The notes under the pieces: generated by a model | The model's database searches: none | Told to the model about the DNA's origin: nothing | Seen by the model: the letters and a program-made list of their open reading frames with translations, nothing else | Shown here: positions 1 to 8,042 of the stretch, in pieces | Position numbering within the stretch: the stretch's first letter is position 1 | Layout of the letters: each line of letters opens with the position of its first letter | Origin: Mesorhizobium kowhaii | Lineage (GTDB): Bacteria; Pseudomonadota; Alphaproteobacteria; Rhizobiales; Rhizobiaceae | DNA length: 64,000 nucleotides | NCBI RefSeq assembly: GCF_003253745.1 | Contig: NZ_MZXV01000040.1 | Coordinates: forward strand, 62,001 to 126,000 | Reading direction: 5' to 3' | Made by a program: the position numbers and the translations under genes

Positions 1-123
1 GTTGAGCACCTGACCGAAGTGACAGACGTGACGCCCAAACAGGCGCGGACGCTGCTTCGCAAGCACGGCGCGGACTGGCAAAAGCTGAAGGACGAAGCCG
101 AAGATATGAAGGAAGAGGACTGA
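1..123 (+). CDS. 3' end of a small hypothetical protein (partial)
   Basis: The frame is open from the first base and closes at TGA 121-123, giving 40 residues that start VEHLTEVTDVTPKQ and end in the acidic tail KEED. The composition is helical and charged, with a TPKQARTLLRKHG stretch that resembles a small helix-turn-helix or UBA-like fold, but I do not recognise the family. The 5' end lies outside the window. It is followed by a perfect hairpin at 138-167, consistent with the end of a transcription unit. Confidence 0.55.
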   Translation, partial: VEHLTEVTDVTPKQARTLLRKHGADWQKLKDEAEDMKEED

Positions 124-137
124 CAAGTGCATAGGTA

Positions 138-167
138 GTCACGGCTCTCCATTAGGAGAGCCGTGAC
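138..167. terminator. bidirectional intrinsic terminator hairpin
   Basis: A perfect 13-bp inverted repeat (gtcacggctctcc / ggagagccgtgac) encloses a 4-base loop. It lies between the convergent ends of the partial gene at 1-123 and the phasin gene. There is no long T run on either side, so termination efficiency is uncertain. Confidence 0.7.
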
Positions 168-200
168 GCCCCGCCCCGCTCTATCCGCCCCAAGAAAAAG

Positions 201-662
201 CTAGGCGACTTTAAGTTCCTTGACCGCCTTCTCGAAGACGGACTTGATCGGCTTGGATACGTCCTCGACGGCTTTGGTCGTGACGGCCTGAAGTTCCCTG
301 GCCTGCTCGACGGCACTTTCAACCTGCTTGCGGACGAAGGCGGTCTGCAGTTCAACGAATTCGGAAGGCGACTTCACGGCAATTAGGGCTTCGAAATGCG
401 AGAAGGCGGCTTCAGTATTGGCGCGCAGAACGGCAATTGTCTTCAGCGACAGGTTGCTGGAAGCGGCTTTGGCGGATGCGAAGCTCGTCTCGAGAGCCTT
501 CTGGGTCATCTCCGAATCCGCCTTGAATTTGGCGAGAACTTCTTTCGACTGCTCGACGCCCTTTTCTGTGAAAGCACTGACCTGCTCAATGGCCTTGGAT
601 GCATCAAAAGCGGGGTACGCGTTGTCGATAAATTCAGCGGTCTTTTCAGTGGTCTTGGACAT
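201..662 (-). CDS. phasin family protein
   Basis: The 153-residue protein is almost wholly amphipathic alpha-helix, rich in Ala, Lys, Glu and Ser and without a signal peptide. It has the Phasin_2-type layout: an N-terminal F-I-D-N-A-Y segment, a central SNLSLKTIAVLRANTEAAF helix and a LQTAFVRKQVE segment. Phasins coat polyhydroxyalkanoate granules in the cytoplasm and control their number and size. An AGGA ribosome-binding site precedes the ATG at 660-662. An inverted repeat at 740-767 upstream looks like a PhaR operator, which would fit granule-responsive repression. Confidence 0.9.
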   Translation of the reverse strand: MSKTTEKTAEFIDNAYPAFDASKAIEQVSAFTEKGVEQSKEVLAKFKADSEMTQKALETSFASAKAASSNLSLKTIAVLRANTEAAFSHFEALIAVKSPSEFVELQTAFVRKQVESAVEQARELQAVTTKAVEDVSKPIKSVFEKAVKELKVA

Positions 663-1003
663 CGTTCCATCCTTCGGTGAGGGGGCGACTTTTAAGAAGC
701 CTTCGCATTTGTATTAGCATTACCTAACGGAAGCTTGTGTGCAATGCAACATCTTTGTTGCGCTGCACCATGATATTAGACCACCCGTCCCGCACAGAGC
801 GGAAACGGACTGCCCGGCCCCGCCGGTTCCTCAAAATGGGATGACCGCTCATGACCACGACCACCCGCAAGAAATGGTAGCCGCCGCAGATTCCATCCTG
901 AAAGCAAACCCTGAGAAGCGAAACACAGTCCGCCAGCGCGGACAGCTTCTCCGGTGTAAGGATGGCGGCCGGCACAAACGGCGCGCTGGCGAGGCCATGC
1001 AGA
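663..1003. other. gene-poor interval between phasin and cytochrome remnant
   Basis: Apart from the operator at 740-767, I see no supported gene here. Short open frames on both strands lack a ribosome-binding site and any recognisable family. It probably holds the phasin promoter and degenerate sequence next to the broken cytochrome gene. Confidence 0.4.
740..767. promoter_or_regulatory. probable PhaR-type operator upstream of the phasin gene
   Basis: Two 11-base arms, tgcaatgcaac and gttgcgctgca, form an imperfect inverted repeat (9 of 11 pairs) around atcttt. TGC/GCA-rich dyads of this type are the known targets of the PHA-responsive repressor PhaR in other alphaproteobacteria. The position, about 80-105 bases before the phasin start, suits a promoter. 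Assignment to PhaR is inference. Confidence 0.45.
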
Positions 1004-1471
1004 TCAGGGCAGCGGAACCGGCGAGTCAGCGAGCGTTCGCAGATAGGCGATCACGTTCAGCCGGTCGGCTTCATCGGGCACGCCGCGGAAGTCCATGTTC
1101 ACGCCGGGCGTGGTCAGCGACGGACCAGCGAGGAAGATGTTGAGATCCTCGTAGGTCCAGGACCCGTCCCAGGCCAGCAGGGTCTTGGAGTAGCGGTCGA
1201 ACTTCATTGAGGCCTTGTCGCGTCCGACGACGTTCCACAGGTTCGGCCCTATGGTGGAATTATCCTTTGGCCGTACGACATGGCAGGGGGCGCAGGTGGA
1301 GGCAAAGAACGTCGCGCCCTTTGCAGGGTCGCCGGCCGCCAGCTTGGCGGAAATCGGCTCCGGTTTCAGGATGACGACTCCATGGGCCTTGAGGTAGGCG
1401 GCGATGTCGGCATGGTCGTCGTGCTTGGCAAGGTGGTAGGGCGTGATGATGCTTGGCCGCTGGGCGGGCGC
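1004..1471 (-). pseudogene. cytochrome c family protein, 5'-truncated
   Basis: Read on the minus strand, the frame encodes a class I c-type cytochrome: heme-binding motif CAPCH, then IGPNLWNVVGRDKAS, SWTYEDLNIFLAGP, an axial Met in PGVNMDF and the ending VIAYLRTLADSPVPLP. The open frame begins directly after an in-frame TAG (complement of 1472-1474) with no ATG or ribosome-binding site before the heme motif; the first ATG (1205-1207) is downstream of CAPCH. Intact relatives start with a signal or anchor segment, which is absent here. I therefore call it a remnant lacking its export signal. The alternative is a sequencing error near 1472. Confidence 0.7.
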
Positions 1472-1474
1472 CTA

Positions 1475-1826
1475 CAACCGTATTCCATCAAAGTCTAGCG
1501 ACTGGAACAACGCACTAGAAAGCACCTGCGGTAACAGTTGATTCAACCATCGCTGGTATATTTCGGAGTGTCAGTAGCGGCTCCGACAGTGGGCGGGCGC
1601 TGAGTGCCGGAGCCGCCTGCGCAGTCCGGTTGGGGTTTGACCGCGCCGTCCTATTCTGGGACAGCGCGGTCAATGATTCGTTAAAATTTCCTTGGAACTA
1701 ATTAAGCGCATGCTAACCCCGTTGAGGCGCTCGCTCGGCTTCGGTGGGCTTTTTCTTCGGTGGCTACAATGTGGCTAGAAATTTTATAGCCACCTCTGGG
1801 GGAAATGACTAAACTTTTGATCTTCT
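1475..1826. other. structured intergenic region, possible ncRNA
   Basis: No coding frame is supported. The interval contains a 9-bp inverted repeat (gcggctccg / cggagccgc, 1577-1616), a stronger composite hairpin at 1638-1672 (tgaccgcgc / gcgcggtca with an inner gtcc / ggac), and a hairpin at 1771-1793 (gtggcta / tagccac) next to the tRNA 3' side. A small RNA is possible but I do not recognise a known family. Confidence 0.35.
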
Positions 1827-1903
<77 letters not shown>

Positions 1904-1999
1904 GACCGGTCGCGATGTATCGTGATAACCCCGCTCGGGTCAACCGAAATTCGGCGACTATCGCGCCGATGCGATCGCGGGTGCCGGCGAACCCCTGAC

Positions 2000-2461
2000 C
2001 TACCCCTGGCAGACATCGACCCATTCGGCGCCGGTGAGGTCGATCATGCGCTGCGGGCTAAGCCGCACGGCGGCGTTGGTGGCGCCGGCGGCAGGCACGA
2101 CCTCGTCGAATTCGCGCAGCGACACGTCGCAGTAGACCGGCAGCGGCGCCGGCAGGCCAAACGGGCAGACACCGCCGACCGGGTGGCTGGTTGCTTCGAC
2201 AACCTCCGCGGCGTCGAGCATGCGCGGCTTGCCGCCGAACTGGTCCTTGAACTTGCGGTTGTCCAGCCTGGCGATGCCGCTGGTCACCACCAGCATGGTG
2301 CGATCACCGACGCGCAGGCAGATCGTCTTGGCGATCTGCGCCGGCAGCACGCCATGCGCCTCGGCCGCCAGTGCCACCGTCGCCGAGCTCGCTTCGGTGA
2401 CGATGACATCGATGTCGGGCGCGCGGGCGGCGAAGAAGGCACGAACGGATTCCAGGCTCAT
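2000..2461 (-). CDS. YbaK/EbsC family aminoacyl-tRNA deacylase
   Basis: The protein starts at MSLESVRAFF (153 residues); a longer frame adds 25 unlikely residues. It has the YbaK/ProX editing-domain layout: the AKTICLRVGDRTMLVV strand with the conserved Lys near residue 42, and the glycine-rich VGGVCPFGLP loop near residue 95 that shapes the substrate pocket. The family hydrolyses mischarged aminoacyl-tRNAs such as Cys-tRNA(Pro) or Ala-tRNA(Pro) in the cytoplasm. Placement immediately beside a tRNA-Pro gene is suggestive but may be chance. The exact substrate cannot be decided from sequence alone. Confidence 0.85.
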   Translation of the reverse strand: MSLESVRAFFAARAPDIDVIVTEASSATVALAAEAHGVLPAQIAKTICLRVGDRTMLVVTSGIARLDNRKFKDQFGGKPRMLDAAEVVEATSHPVGGVCPFGLPAPLPVYCDVSLREFDEVVPAAGATNAAVRLSPQRMIDLTGAEWVDVCQG

Positions 2462-2585
2462 TTCGAAAACCCATAGTTCAGGACTTGATGGACGGCGGAT
2501 CGGGTCGCCGCGGGTATAAACACGTGCGGCACACAAATCGGCAAGCCCCAGGCTGGGCAGGAAGGCTGCGGCACCAACAAGAACA

Positions 2586-2614
2586 AACCCGCCAAGGGGT
2601 GCCCTTGGCGGGTT
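2586..2614 (-). terminator. intrinsic terminator of the HTH gene
   Basis: A perfect 13-bp stem (aacccgccaaggg / cccttggcgggtt) with a 3-base loop, followed on the minus strand by tttgttcttg. It lies 23 bases past the stop of the HTH gene that ends at 2637. Confidence 0.85.
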
Positions 2615-2636
2615 GTCGGGCAGGCCTGATCTCGAA

Positions 2637-2921
2637 CTATGCCAGGGATCGACCTTGCGCGGCCGGCGTGTGCACAGTCGAAGCGATCAAAGCATCCTGG
2701 GGAAGTCGAAGCGCGGACACAATACGACGCAGCTTCGACGGGTCGGTCACCTTGCCGCTCTCGATATCTTCAATCTCGTCGGTAGCCAGACCGCATGTCA
2801 GGGAAAGCTTTTCCACACTGTAGCCGCGGGTCTCCCGCATTGCTCTGAGGGTGCTGTAATCTGGCCCGATCTCATTGGCTACCGGTTCGGAGAGGGCTTC
2901 GCGTTTTGCAGTGTTGGGCAT
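2637..2921 (-). CDS. small XRE-like helix-turn-helix protein
   Basis: The start at MPNTAKREAL (94 residues) is chosen because a GGAG site stands 7 bases before its ATG; the longer frame upstream has no such site. Residues about 22-75 form a compact helix-turn-helix: YSTLRAMRETRGYSVEKLSLTCGL, then a recognition-helix region and the IESGKVTDPSKLRRIVSAL segment typical of lambda-repressor folds. It is presumably a cytoplasmic DNA-binding regulator. Its targets are unknown. It is monocistronic with its own terminator. Confidence 0.75.
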   Translation of the reverse strand: MPNTAKREALSEPVANEIGPDYSTLRAMRETRGYSVEKLSLTCGLATDEIEDIESGKVTDPSKLRRIVSALRLPQDALIASTVHTPAAQGRSLA

Positions 2922-3204
2922 TGGCAACTCCGTAAGCTGAAAGAGTTTGATCAAATGACGAAGTTGCCTGAGACGATCGGGAAGATGCCCGCTCGCCAGC
3001 GATTTGCCAAGTACCAATCGGACCGTCACGCTATCGTGATTCAAGCGCCCTGCGCAGCAGGATCGCGCACACGTCGCGATCAAGTTGTTTTGACCGTCCA
3101 ATCGCCCTTTTTTCGGCAGTTTCGCCGCGCCCGTTCGTTATCCCAGAGTTGCTGGCCTGAAAACCATCCGGTTCCAGCCAGCCCGTCCCGGAAGGATCTC
3201 TGCA

Positions 3205-3819
3205 ATGAACTTGAAGACACTCATCGTCGTGCTCGGCACGATTTCCAGCCTTTCCGCTGTCGATGTCGGCGCCGCTCGAGCGGCGGACACGTTGCGCGTG
3301 CGCGGCACTGTGGCCAGTTTCGAGCCATCGCTGCTCACCGTGAAAACCCGCCAGGGCGATACTTCTGCGATCAAGCTCAGTGCCGGCTGGAAGATCTCAG
3401 GCGTCGCCAATGCATCCGTCAAGGATATCAAGCAAGGCGACTTCCTCGGCATCGCCTCCGTATCGAAAGCCGATGGCGGCAGCGGCGCGCTGGAGGTGGT
3501 GGTCTTTCCAGCCGCTTTGAAAGGCACTGGTGAGGGCGACCGCCCCTGGGACCTGCAGCCAAACAGCCGCATGACCAACGGCACCGTGGCCGACGTCACC
3601 GATATAAACGGTCGAGCCGTCACGCTGACCTATGACAATGGGCAGACGAAGAAGATTTCGATACCCGACACCACACCTGTCGTGACCTTCGCGCCTGCCA
3701 CGCCGACCGACCTCAAGCCGGGCGCGACGGTCTTCGTTACCGCCCAGCGTGAGGCTGACGGCACGCTCAGTTCCGGCCGCGTCGTGGTCGGAAACAATGG
3801 CGTGGTTCCGCCGATGTAG
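3205..3819 (+). CDS. exported DUF5666-like hypothetical protein
   Basis: A GGAAGGAT site precedes the ATG. Residues 1-27 form a Sec signal peptide ending A-R-A-A. The mature part is beta-rich, with two repeated OB-like modules: VRGTVASFEPSLLTVKTRQGD (about 32-52) and NGTVADVTDINGRAVTLTYDNG (about 125-146). Each has the pattern 'G-x-V-x-x-V-x-x-x-x-x-T-V-x-T' seen in DUF5666. Its periplasmic role is unknown. The next gene downstream (4008) is also exported and may share its promoter, although the 188-base gap argues for separate control. Confidence 0.7.
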   Translation: MNLKTLIVVLGTISSLSAVDVGAARAADTLRVRGTVASFEPSLLTVKTRQGDTSAIKLSAGWKISGVANASVKDIKQGDFLGIASVSKADGGSGALEVVVFPAALKGTGEGDRPWDLQPNSRMTNGTVADVTDINGRAVTLTYDNGQTKKISIPDTTPVVTFAPATPTDLKPGATVFVTAQREADGTLSSGRVVVGNNGVVPPM

Positions 3820-4007
3820 GCGGAAGAGACGTTAAAGCAGGCTTTTCGGCCTTGGCGATGATGATGTGCAAGCCCGGTTTCCGTGGAAACAGTCCAGAAA
3901 CAAAATTCTACAATCGGGAAATACCGAGGAAAAAATTCAGGAGCGTAATCCCGTTCGCGGCGATCGGGTCATCGACCCGATTCACCTGCTAAAAAAGGAA
4001 ACGATCC

Positions 4008-4205
4008 ATGAAGAAGTCCCTCCTCTCGGCCCTCGGGCTTGCAGTTGCACTTGCTTTCACGGTGCCGGTGATCGGCGCCACGAGCGCGGATGCGGCCGCG
4101 ATGGCAACGCATCATCGTCACCACCATCATCATCCCTACCATCCCGTCCATCACCGCCATCACTACCATCATCATCACCACCACGTGACGATGAAGAAGG
4201 CCTAA
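4008..4205 (+). CDS. extremely histidine-rich secreted peptide (65 aa)
   Basis: An AAGGAAA site precedes the ATG. Residues 1-30 form a Sec signal peptide (MKKSLLSALGLAVALAFTV, cleavage likely after ATSADA). The mature peptide is about 35 residues and has 18 histidines between positions 35 and 59, with a few Tyr, Pro and Arg and no Cys. Such a peptide should bind Zn2+, Ni2+ or Cu2+ in the periplasm. Metal storage or buffering is inference; no metal transporter is adjacent. A hairpin at 4223-4266 follows directly, so it is probably transcribed alone. Confidence 0.75.
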   Translation: MKKSLLSALGLAVALAFTVPVIGATSADAAAMATHHRHHHHHPYHPVHHRHHYHHHHHHVTMKKA

Positions 4206-4222
4206 GCATACCAGACTGCCAA

Positions 4223-4266
4223 CGAGAAGACCGGCCTTGGCTTGTTGTTCAAGACTGGTCTTCTCG
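4223..4266 (+). terminator. hairpin after the His-rich peptide gene
   Basis: A perfect 10-bp stem (cgagaagacc / ggtcttctcg), extended by outer tacca / tggta pairs, closes a GC-rich loop beginning 18 bases after the stop. No clear T run follows, so it may act as an mRNA-stabilising end rather than a strong terminator. Confidence 0.5.
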
Positions 4267-4381
4267 TGGTACTGCGATACGATTCGGCGCTTTCAAAATC
4301 ATTGCGCTGGCCGCCCCGAAAGGAAAGCCGCCATTTTTCTTTTCTCGAATTCCCTGTCCGACGACCGGAGATTTTGCTCCC

Positions 4382-4684
4382 TCAGCGCCGGCTGAACAGC
4401 AGGCTGGCAACGAGACCGACCACCACAAGGCCGACCGCAGCGGCCGCCGCCGGATGGCCGCGCGCCGATTTCTCGATCACCCTGCCCTGTTTGCGGATGG
4501 CCGGCATCGCATCCCGCAGACGCCCTGCAAGATCGGAATAGGTGTCGAGCGCGGCATCGCGACCGTCTTCGTAGTAGGCACCGCTCCGCCGGAACACTGC
4601 CTTCTTCAGGCTGGCCAATTCCCTGGTGAGAGCCGCGACCTGCTTGTCGAGGTCAATGTCCGAGAGGGTCGAAAATGATGCCAT
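4382..4684 (-). CDS. small C-tail-anchored DUF883/ElaB-like protein
   Basis: Starting at MASFSTLSDI the protein has 100 residues. Residues 10-75 are a charged helical, probably coiled-coil region (LDKQVAALTRELASLKKAV). Residues 78-97 form one hydrophobic segment (AAAAAVGLVVVGLVASLLFS), and the end is RR. This is the layout of ElaB/YgaM/YqjD-type inner-membrane proteins that associate with stationary-phase ribosomes in E. coli. That role is only an analogy here. The longer frame upstream overlaps merR and is rejected. Confidence 0.7.
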   Translation of the reverse strand: MASFSTLSDIDLDKQVAALTRELASLKKAVFRRSGAYYEDGRDAALDTYSDLAGRLRDAMPAIRKQGRVIEKSARGHPAAAAAVGLVVVGLVASLLFSRR

Positions 4685-4778
4685 GACGTGTTTCCTTGCA
4701 TTGCAGAAGGAAACGTAACGCCTCACCGGAAGACGGGTTCCGGTTTTCGAAATATCGACGTCGCTCCGTGCGGAGCGA

Positions 4779-5318
4779 TCAGCGCACCTGATCGAGCAGG
4801 CGCTTGCATTCCAGGAGGTCGAACAGCGCCTCCTGCAGCAAGGCGCGATTGTCGCGTGAGAGTTTCGACACGTCCGGCTGAACCGGACCTTCCTCATCGC
4901 TCTTGCCCAGGCCGAAAAAGCGGCGGCTGGGTTTGACGCGCGGCTGGCCAACCAGTTCGTCATCCATGCCGCGTGGCTGGGCTGCAGGCGTCAGCGGCAC
5001 TTGATCGGCCTGCTTTCGCTGCGAGATCGCCTCGACGGCGGCCATGTCGCCATTGCCGATGGCGACCAGGAAATGATTGCCGTTCTCGCGCAGCAGCTTC
5101 TGCACGCCCTTGATGGTGTAGCCCTGGTCGTAGAGCATATGGCGGATGCCCTTGATCAGTTCGACATCCTGCGGCCGGTAGTAACGACGGCCGCCACCAC
5201 GCTTCATCGGCTTGATCTGGTTGAAACGCGTTTCCCAGAAGCGCAGCACATGCTGCGGCAGGTCGAGATCTTCGGCGACCTCGCTGATGGTACGAAAGGC
5301 GTCGGGGCTCTTGTCCAT
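4779..5318 (-). CDS. MerR family transcriptional regulator
   Basis: The 179-residue protein has a MerR helix-turn-helix at residues 9-75 (FRTISEVAEDLDLPQHVLRFWETRF, then GGGRRYYRPQDVELIKGI and YTIKGVQKLLRENG). The C-terminal part is low-complexity and then helical, with no metal-binding cysteines, so it is not a metal sensor of the MerR/CueR type. It lies just downstream of ihfA, a pairing well conserved in alphaproteobacteria. Its ligand and targets are unknown. Confidence 0.9.
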   Translation of the reverse strand: MDKSPDAFRTISEVAEDLDLPQHVLRFWETRFNQIKPMKRGGGRRYYRPQDVELIKGIRHMLYDQGYTIKGVQKLLRENGNHFLVAIGNGDMAAVEAISQRKQADQVPLTPAAQPRGMDDELVGQPRVKPSRRFFGLGKSDEEGPVQPDVSKLSRDNRALLQEALFDLLECKRLLDQVR

Positions 5319-5450
5319 GGGCGAATCCTCACGCTGGACGATGATCCGGCTTACCTGCCGAATCGGGTCTCATTTCAGCGGTTTGTGAAACAATATTCAA
5401 GCCCGGCGTCATGACGCGGCACCGGTTTTCAACCGCGCAGATGAACGAAG

Positions 5451-5774
5451 CTACTTGCCGCCTTTGGCCTTGCCGCTTTGATGCGACCGCAAGATGCGGC
5501 TCTTCAGCACGTTCGACGACTTGAAGGTCATCACCCGGCGCGGCAGGATCGGCACCTCTTCGCCAGTCTTGGGGTTGCGGCCGATGCGCTCGTTCTTGGA
5601 ACGGACGTGGAATGTCGCGAAGGACGACAGCTTCACCGTCTCGCCACGGACGATCGCTTCGCAGATCTCGTCCAGCACCGCTTCGACAAGTTCGGCCGAT
5701 TCAGTGCGCGACAAGCCGACCTTCCGGTAAACAGCCTCGGCAAGGTCGGCGCGCGTAAGTGTCTTTCCCCCCAT
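5451..5774 (-). CDS. ihfA: integration host factor subunit alpha
   Basis: The 107-residue protein is a DNABII histone-like protein: TLTRADLAEAVYRKVGLS at the N terminus, GETVKLSSFATFHVRSKNERIGRNPKTGEEVPI in the beta-arm region with the DNA-intercalating proline (RNPKTG), then RRVMTFKSSNVLK. IHF bends DNA as an alpha/beta heterodimer in recombination, replication and transcription. Alpha rather than beta or HU is supported by the neighbours fabH and merR and by the early 'TLTRADLAEAVY'. The extended tail HQSGKAKGGK is basic. Confidence 0.93.
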   Translation of the reverse strand: MGGKTLTRADLAEAVYRKVGLSRTESAELVEAVLDEICEAIVRGETVKLSSFATFHVRSKNERIGRNPKTGEEVPILPRRVMTFKSSNVLKSRILRSHQSGKAKGGK

Positions 5775-5877
5775 GCGACCGTCCCATCAGCTCAAAACAT
5801 AAAATTCGGCACAACAACGGCAGAGCCTAAGTAATTGATCCGGCAAGGTCAAGGACCGAAACCGGACCGTTCGGCAC

Positions 5878-6849
5878 TTACCAACGAACCAGAACAGCAC
5901 CCCAGGTGAAGCCGCCACCCATCGCCTCCAGAAGCACGAGATCGCCCTTCTTGATGCGGCCGTCGGCGACGGCCACCGCCAGCGCCAGCGGCACGGAAGC
6001 AGCCGAGGTGTTACCGTGCAAATCGACCGTCACCACCACCTTTTGCTCGGCTATCCCGAGCTTCTTGGCGGAAGCGTCAATAATGCGTTTATTGGCCTGG
6101 TGCGGCACGAACCAGTCGAGATCATCGGCTGATATGCCGGCTTGTGAGAACGTCGCCTCGATGACGTCGGTGATCATCCCGACCGCATGCTTGAAGACTT
6201 CGCGGCCCTCCATCCTGAGTTGGCCGACCGTGCCCGTGGTCGACGGCCCGCCGTCGACGAAGAGCTTGTCCTTGTGGATACCGTCGGAGCGCAGGCTGGC
6301 CGCCAGAACGCCACGATCGGCGATCGCGCCAGCCCCCTCGCCGGCCTCCAGGATCATGGCACCGGCGCCGTCGCCGAACAGCACGCAGGTCGAGCGGTCG
6401 CTCCAGTCGAGGATGCGCGAGAATGTTTCCGAGCCGATCACCAGGACGCGCTTGGCCAGGCCGCCGCGGATGTAGAGATCGGCGGTGGCTACCGCATAGA
6501 CGAAGCCGGAGCAGACCGCCTGCATGTCGAAAGCAAAACCGTGATGCATGCCGAGCCGGTTCTGGATTTCGACGGCGGTGGCCGGAAAGGTATTGTTGGG
6601 CGTCGAGGTCGCCAGCACGATCAGATCGATGTCGGCAGGCGTCAGACCGGCATTGGCAAGCGCGGCACGCGCTGCCGCCTCCCCCAGCGACGCCGTCGTC
6701 TCGTCATCGCCAGCGATATGGCGCTGGCGGATGCCGGTGCGTTGCGCGATCCACTCGTCGGAGGTTTCCACCATGCCTTCGAAATCGGCATTCTTCATGA
6801 TTCGGCGGGGCAGCGCGGCGCCCGTGCCGCGCACGACTGATCTGATCAA
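5878..6849 (-). CDS. fabH: 3-oxoacyl-ACP synthase III (KAS III)
   Basis: The enzyme condenses acetyl-CoA with malonyl-ACP to start type II fatty acid synthesis in the cytoplasm. The 323-residue protein has the complete catalytic triad: Cys113 in AVCSGFVYA, His250 in WFVPHQANKR and Asn280 in DLHGNTSAAS. The C-terminal GGGFTWGAVLVRW signature is present. It follows plsX by 9 bases on the same strand and precedes ihfA, so it is part of one lipid-synthesis operon. Confidence 0.97.
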   Translation of the reverse strand: MIRSVVRGTGAALPRRIMKNADFEGMVETSDEWIAQRTGIRQRHIAGDDETTASLGEAAARAALANAGLTPADIDLIVLATSTPNNTFPATAVEIQNRLGMHHGFAFDMQAVCSGFVYAVATADLYIRGGLAKRVLVIGSETFSRILDWSDRSTCVLFGDGAGAMILEAGEGAGAIADRGVLAASLRSDGIHKDKLFVDGGPSTTGTVGQLRMEGREVFKHAVGMITDVIEATFSQAGISADDLDWFVPHQANKRIIDASAKKLGIAEQKVVVTVDLHGNTSAASVPLALAVAVADGRIKKGDLVLLEAMGGGFTWGAVLVRW

Positions 6850-6858
6850 AGTTCTTTC

Positions 6859-7929
6859 CTATTCCTTTGCGTCGATAACGACGTCGGCTTTCCTAGATGT
6901 CAGGGCATGCGGGTTGCGCGCATGGAACAGGTCAAGGTCGGCCTCGATGCGGTCGAGCAGATTGTTACGCACCATATCATAGCCAAGCTCGATCGCTGCG
7001 GCGAAGCCGTCCGAATCGGCACCGCCATGGCTTTTCACCACGATGCCGTTCAGCCCCAGGAAGACGCCGCCATTGGAACGGCCGACATCCATCTTTTCGC
7101 GCAAGCGATCGAAGGCGCCCTTGGCGAAGACATAGCCGATCCTGGCCATCAAGGTCCGGCTCATCGCCGCGCGCAGGTAGCCAGAGATCTGGCGCACCGT
7201 GCCTTCCGCCGTCTTCAGCGCGATATTGCCGGCAAAACCTTCGGTGACGACAACGTCGACCACGCCCTTGCCGATGTCGTCGCCCTCGACGAAACCGTGA
7301 TAGTTCATCGAGGCCATATTGGCCTCGCGCAGCATGCGCCCGGCCTCCTTGACCTCTTCCTGGCCCTTGATCTCCTCGACCCCGACATTGAGCAGGCCGA
7401 CGCTGGGCCGGGCAACGCCGAAGACCGAGCGCGCCATGCCGGTGCCCAGAATGGCAAAATCAATCAGCTGATGCGCATCGGCGCCGATGGTGGCGCCGAC
7501 GTCCAGCACCACGCTCTCGCCGCGCAACGTCGGCCAGAGTGCCGCGATCGCCGGGCGATCGATGGTCGCCATGGTGCGCAGGCAGAATTTCGACATCGCC
7601 ATCAGCGCGCCGGTATTGCCGGCAGAAATGCAGGCGTCCGCCGTGCCGGCCTTGACCGCTTCGACGGCCTTCCACATCGACGACTTCCAGCGGCCATGGC
7701 GCAGCGCCTGGCTCGGCTTGTCGTCCATCCTGACCGCTATCTCGCAGTGGAAGAACTCGCTGACCTCGGCCAGCTTGGGAAATTTGGCCAGTTCGGGGCG
7801 CACGACGTCCTCACGCCCGAAGATGACGAAGCGGATGTCGGGACGGCGGGTCGCGACCGTCATGAGCGCTGGAATGACCACGGCTGGTCCGTGATCGCCG
7901 CCCATGGCATCGATGGAAATCCTGATCAC
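6859..7929 (-). CDS. plsX: phosphate acyltransferase PlsX
   Basis: PlsX converts acyl-ACP to acyl-phosphate, the donor for PlsY in phosphatidic acid synthesis. The 356-residue protein starts MIRISIDAMGGDHGPAVVIPA, the family hallmark, and has ACISAGNTGALMAMSKFCL (about 108-126), LLNVGVEEIKGQ and VVVTEGFAGNIALKTAEG. Length and motifs are normal. It lies immediately upstream of fabH; the DUF177 gene lies 113 bases further upstream on the same strand. Confidence 0.97.
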   Translation of the reverse strand: MIRISIDAMGGDHGPAVVIPALMTVATRRPDIRFVIFGREDVVRPELAKFPKLAEVSEFFHCEIAVRMDDKPSQALRHGRWKSSMWKAVEAVKAGTADACISAGNTGALMAMSKFCLRTMATIDRPAIAALWPTLRGESVVLDVGATIGADAHQLIDFAILGTGMARSVFGVARPSVGLLNVGVEEIKGQEEVKEAGRMLREANMASMNYHGFVEGDDIGKGVVDVVVTEGFAGNIALKTAEGTVRQISGYLRAAMSRTLMARIGYVFAKGAFDRLREKMDVGRSNGGVFLGLNGIVVKSHGGADSDGFAAAIELGYDMVRNNLLDRIEADLDLFHARNPHALTSRKADVVIDAKE

Positions 7930-8042
7930 GCGGTATTTATCTCACGGTTAGGCGGCAGGTCGCTTTAGTGATCGCGAAGGTTCGGCGAAAATAACGGTTT
8001 TGGGCTGCCGCACAACCGACTTTTCCGTCGCGGGCGAGGTTT

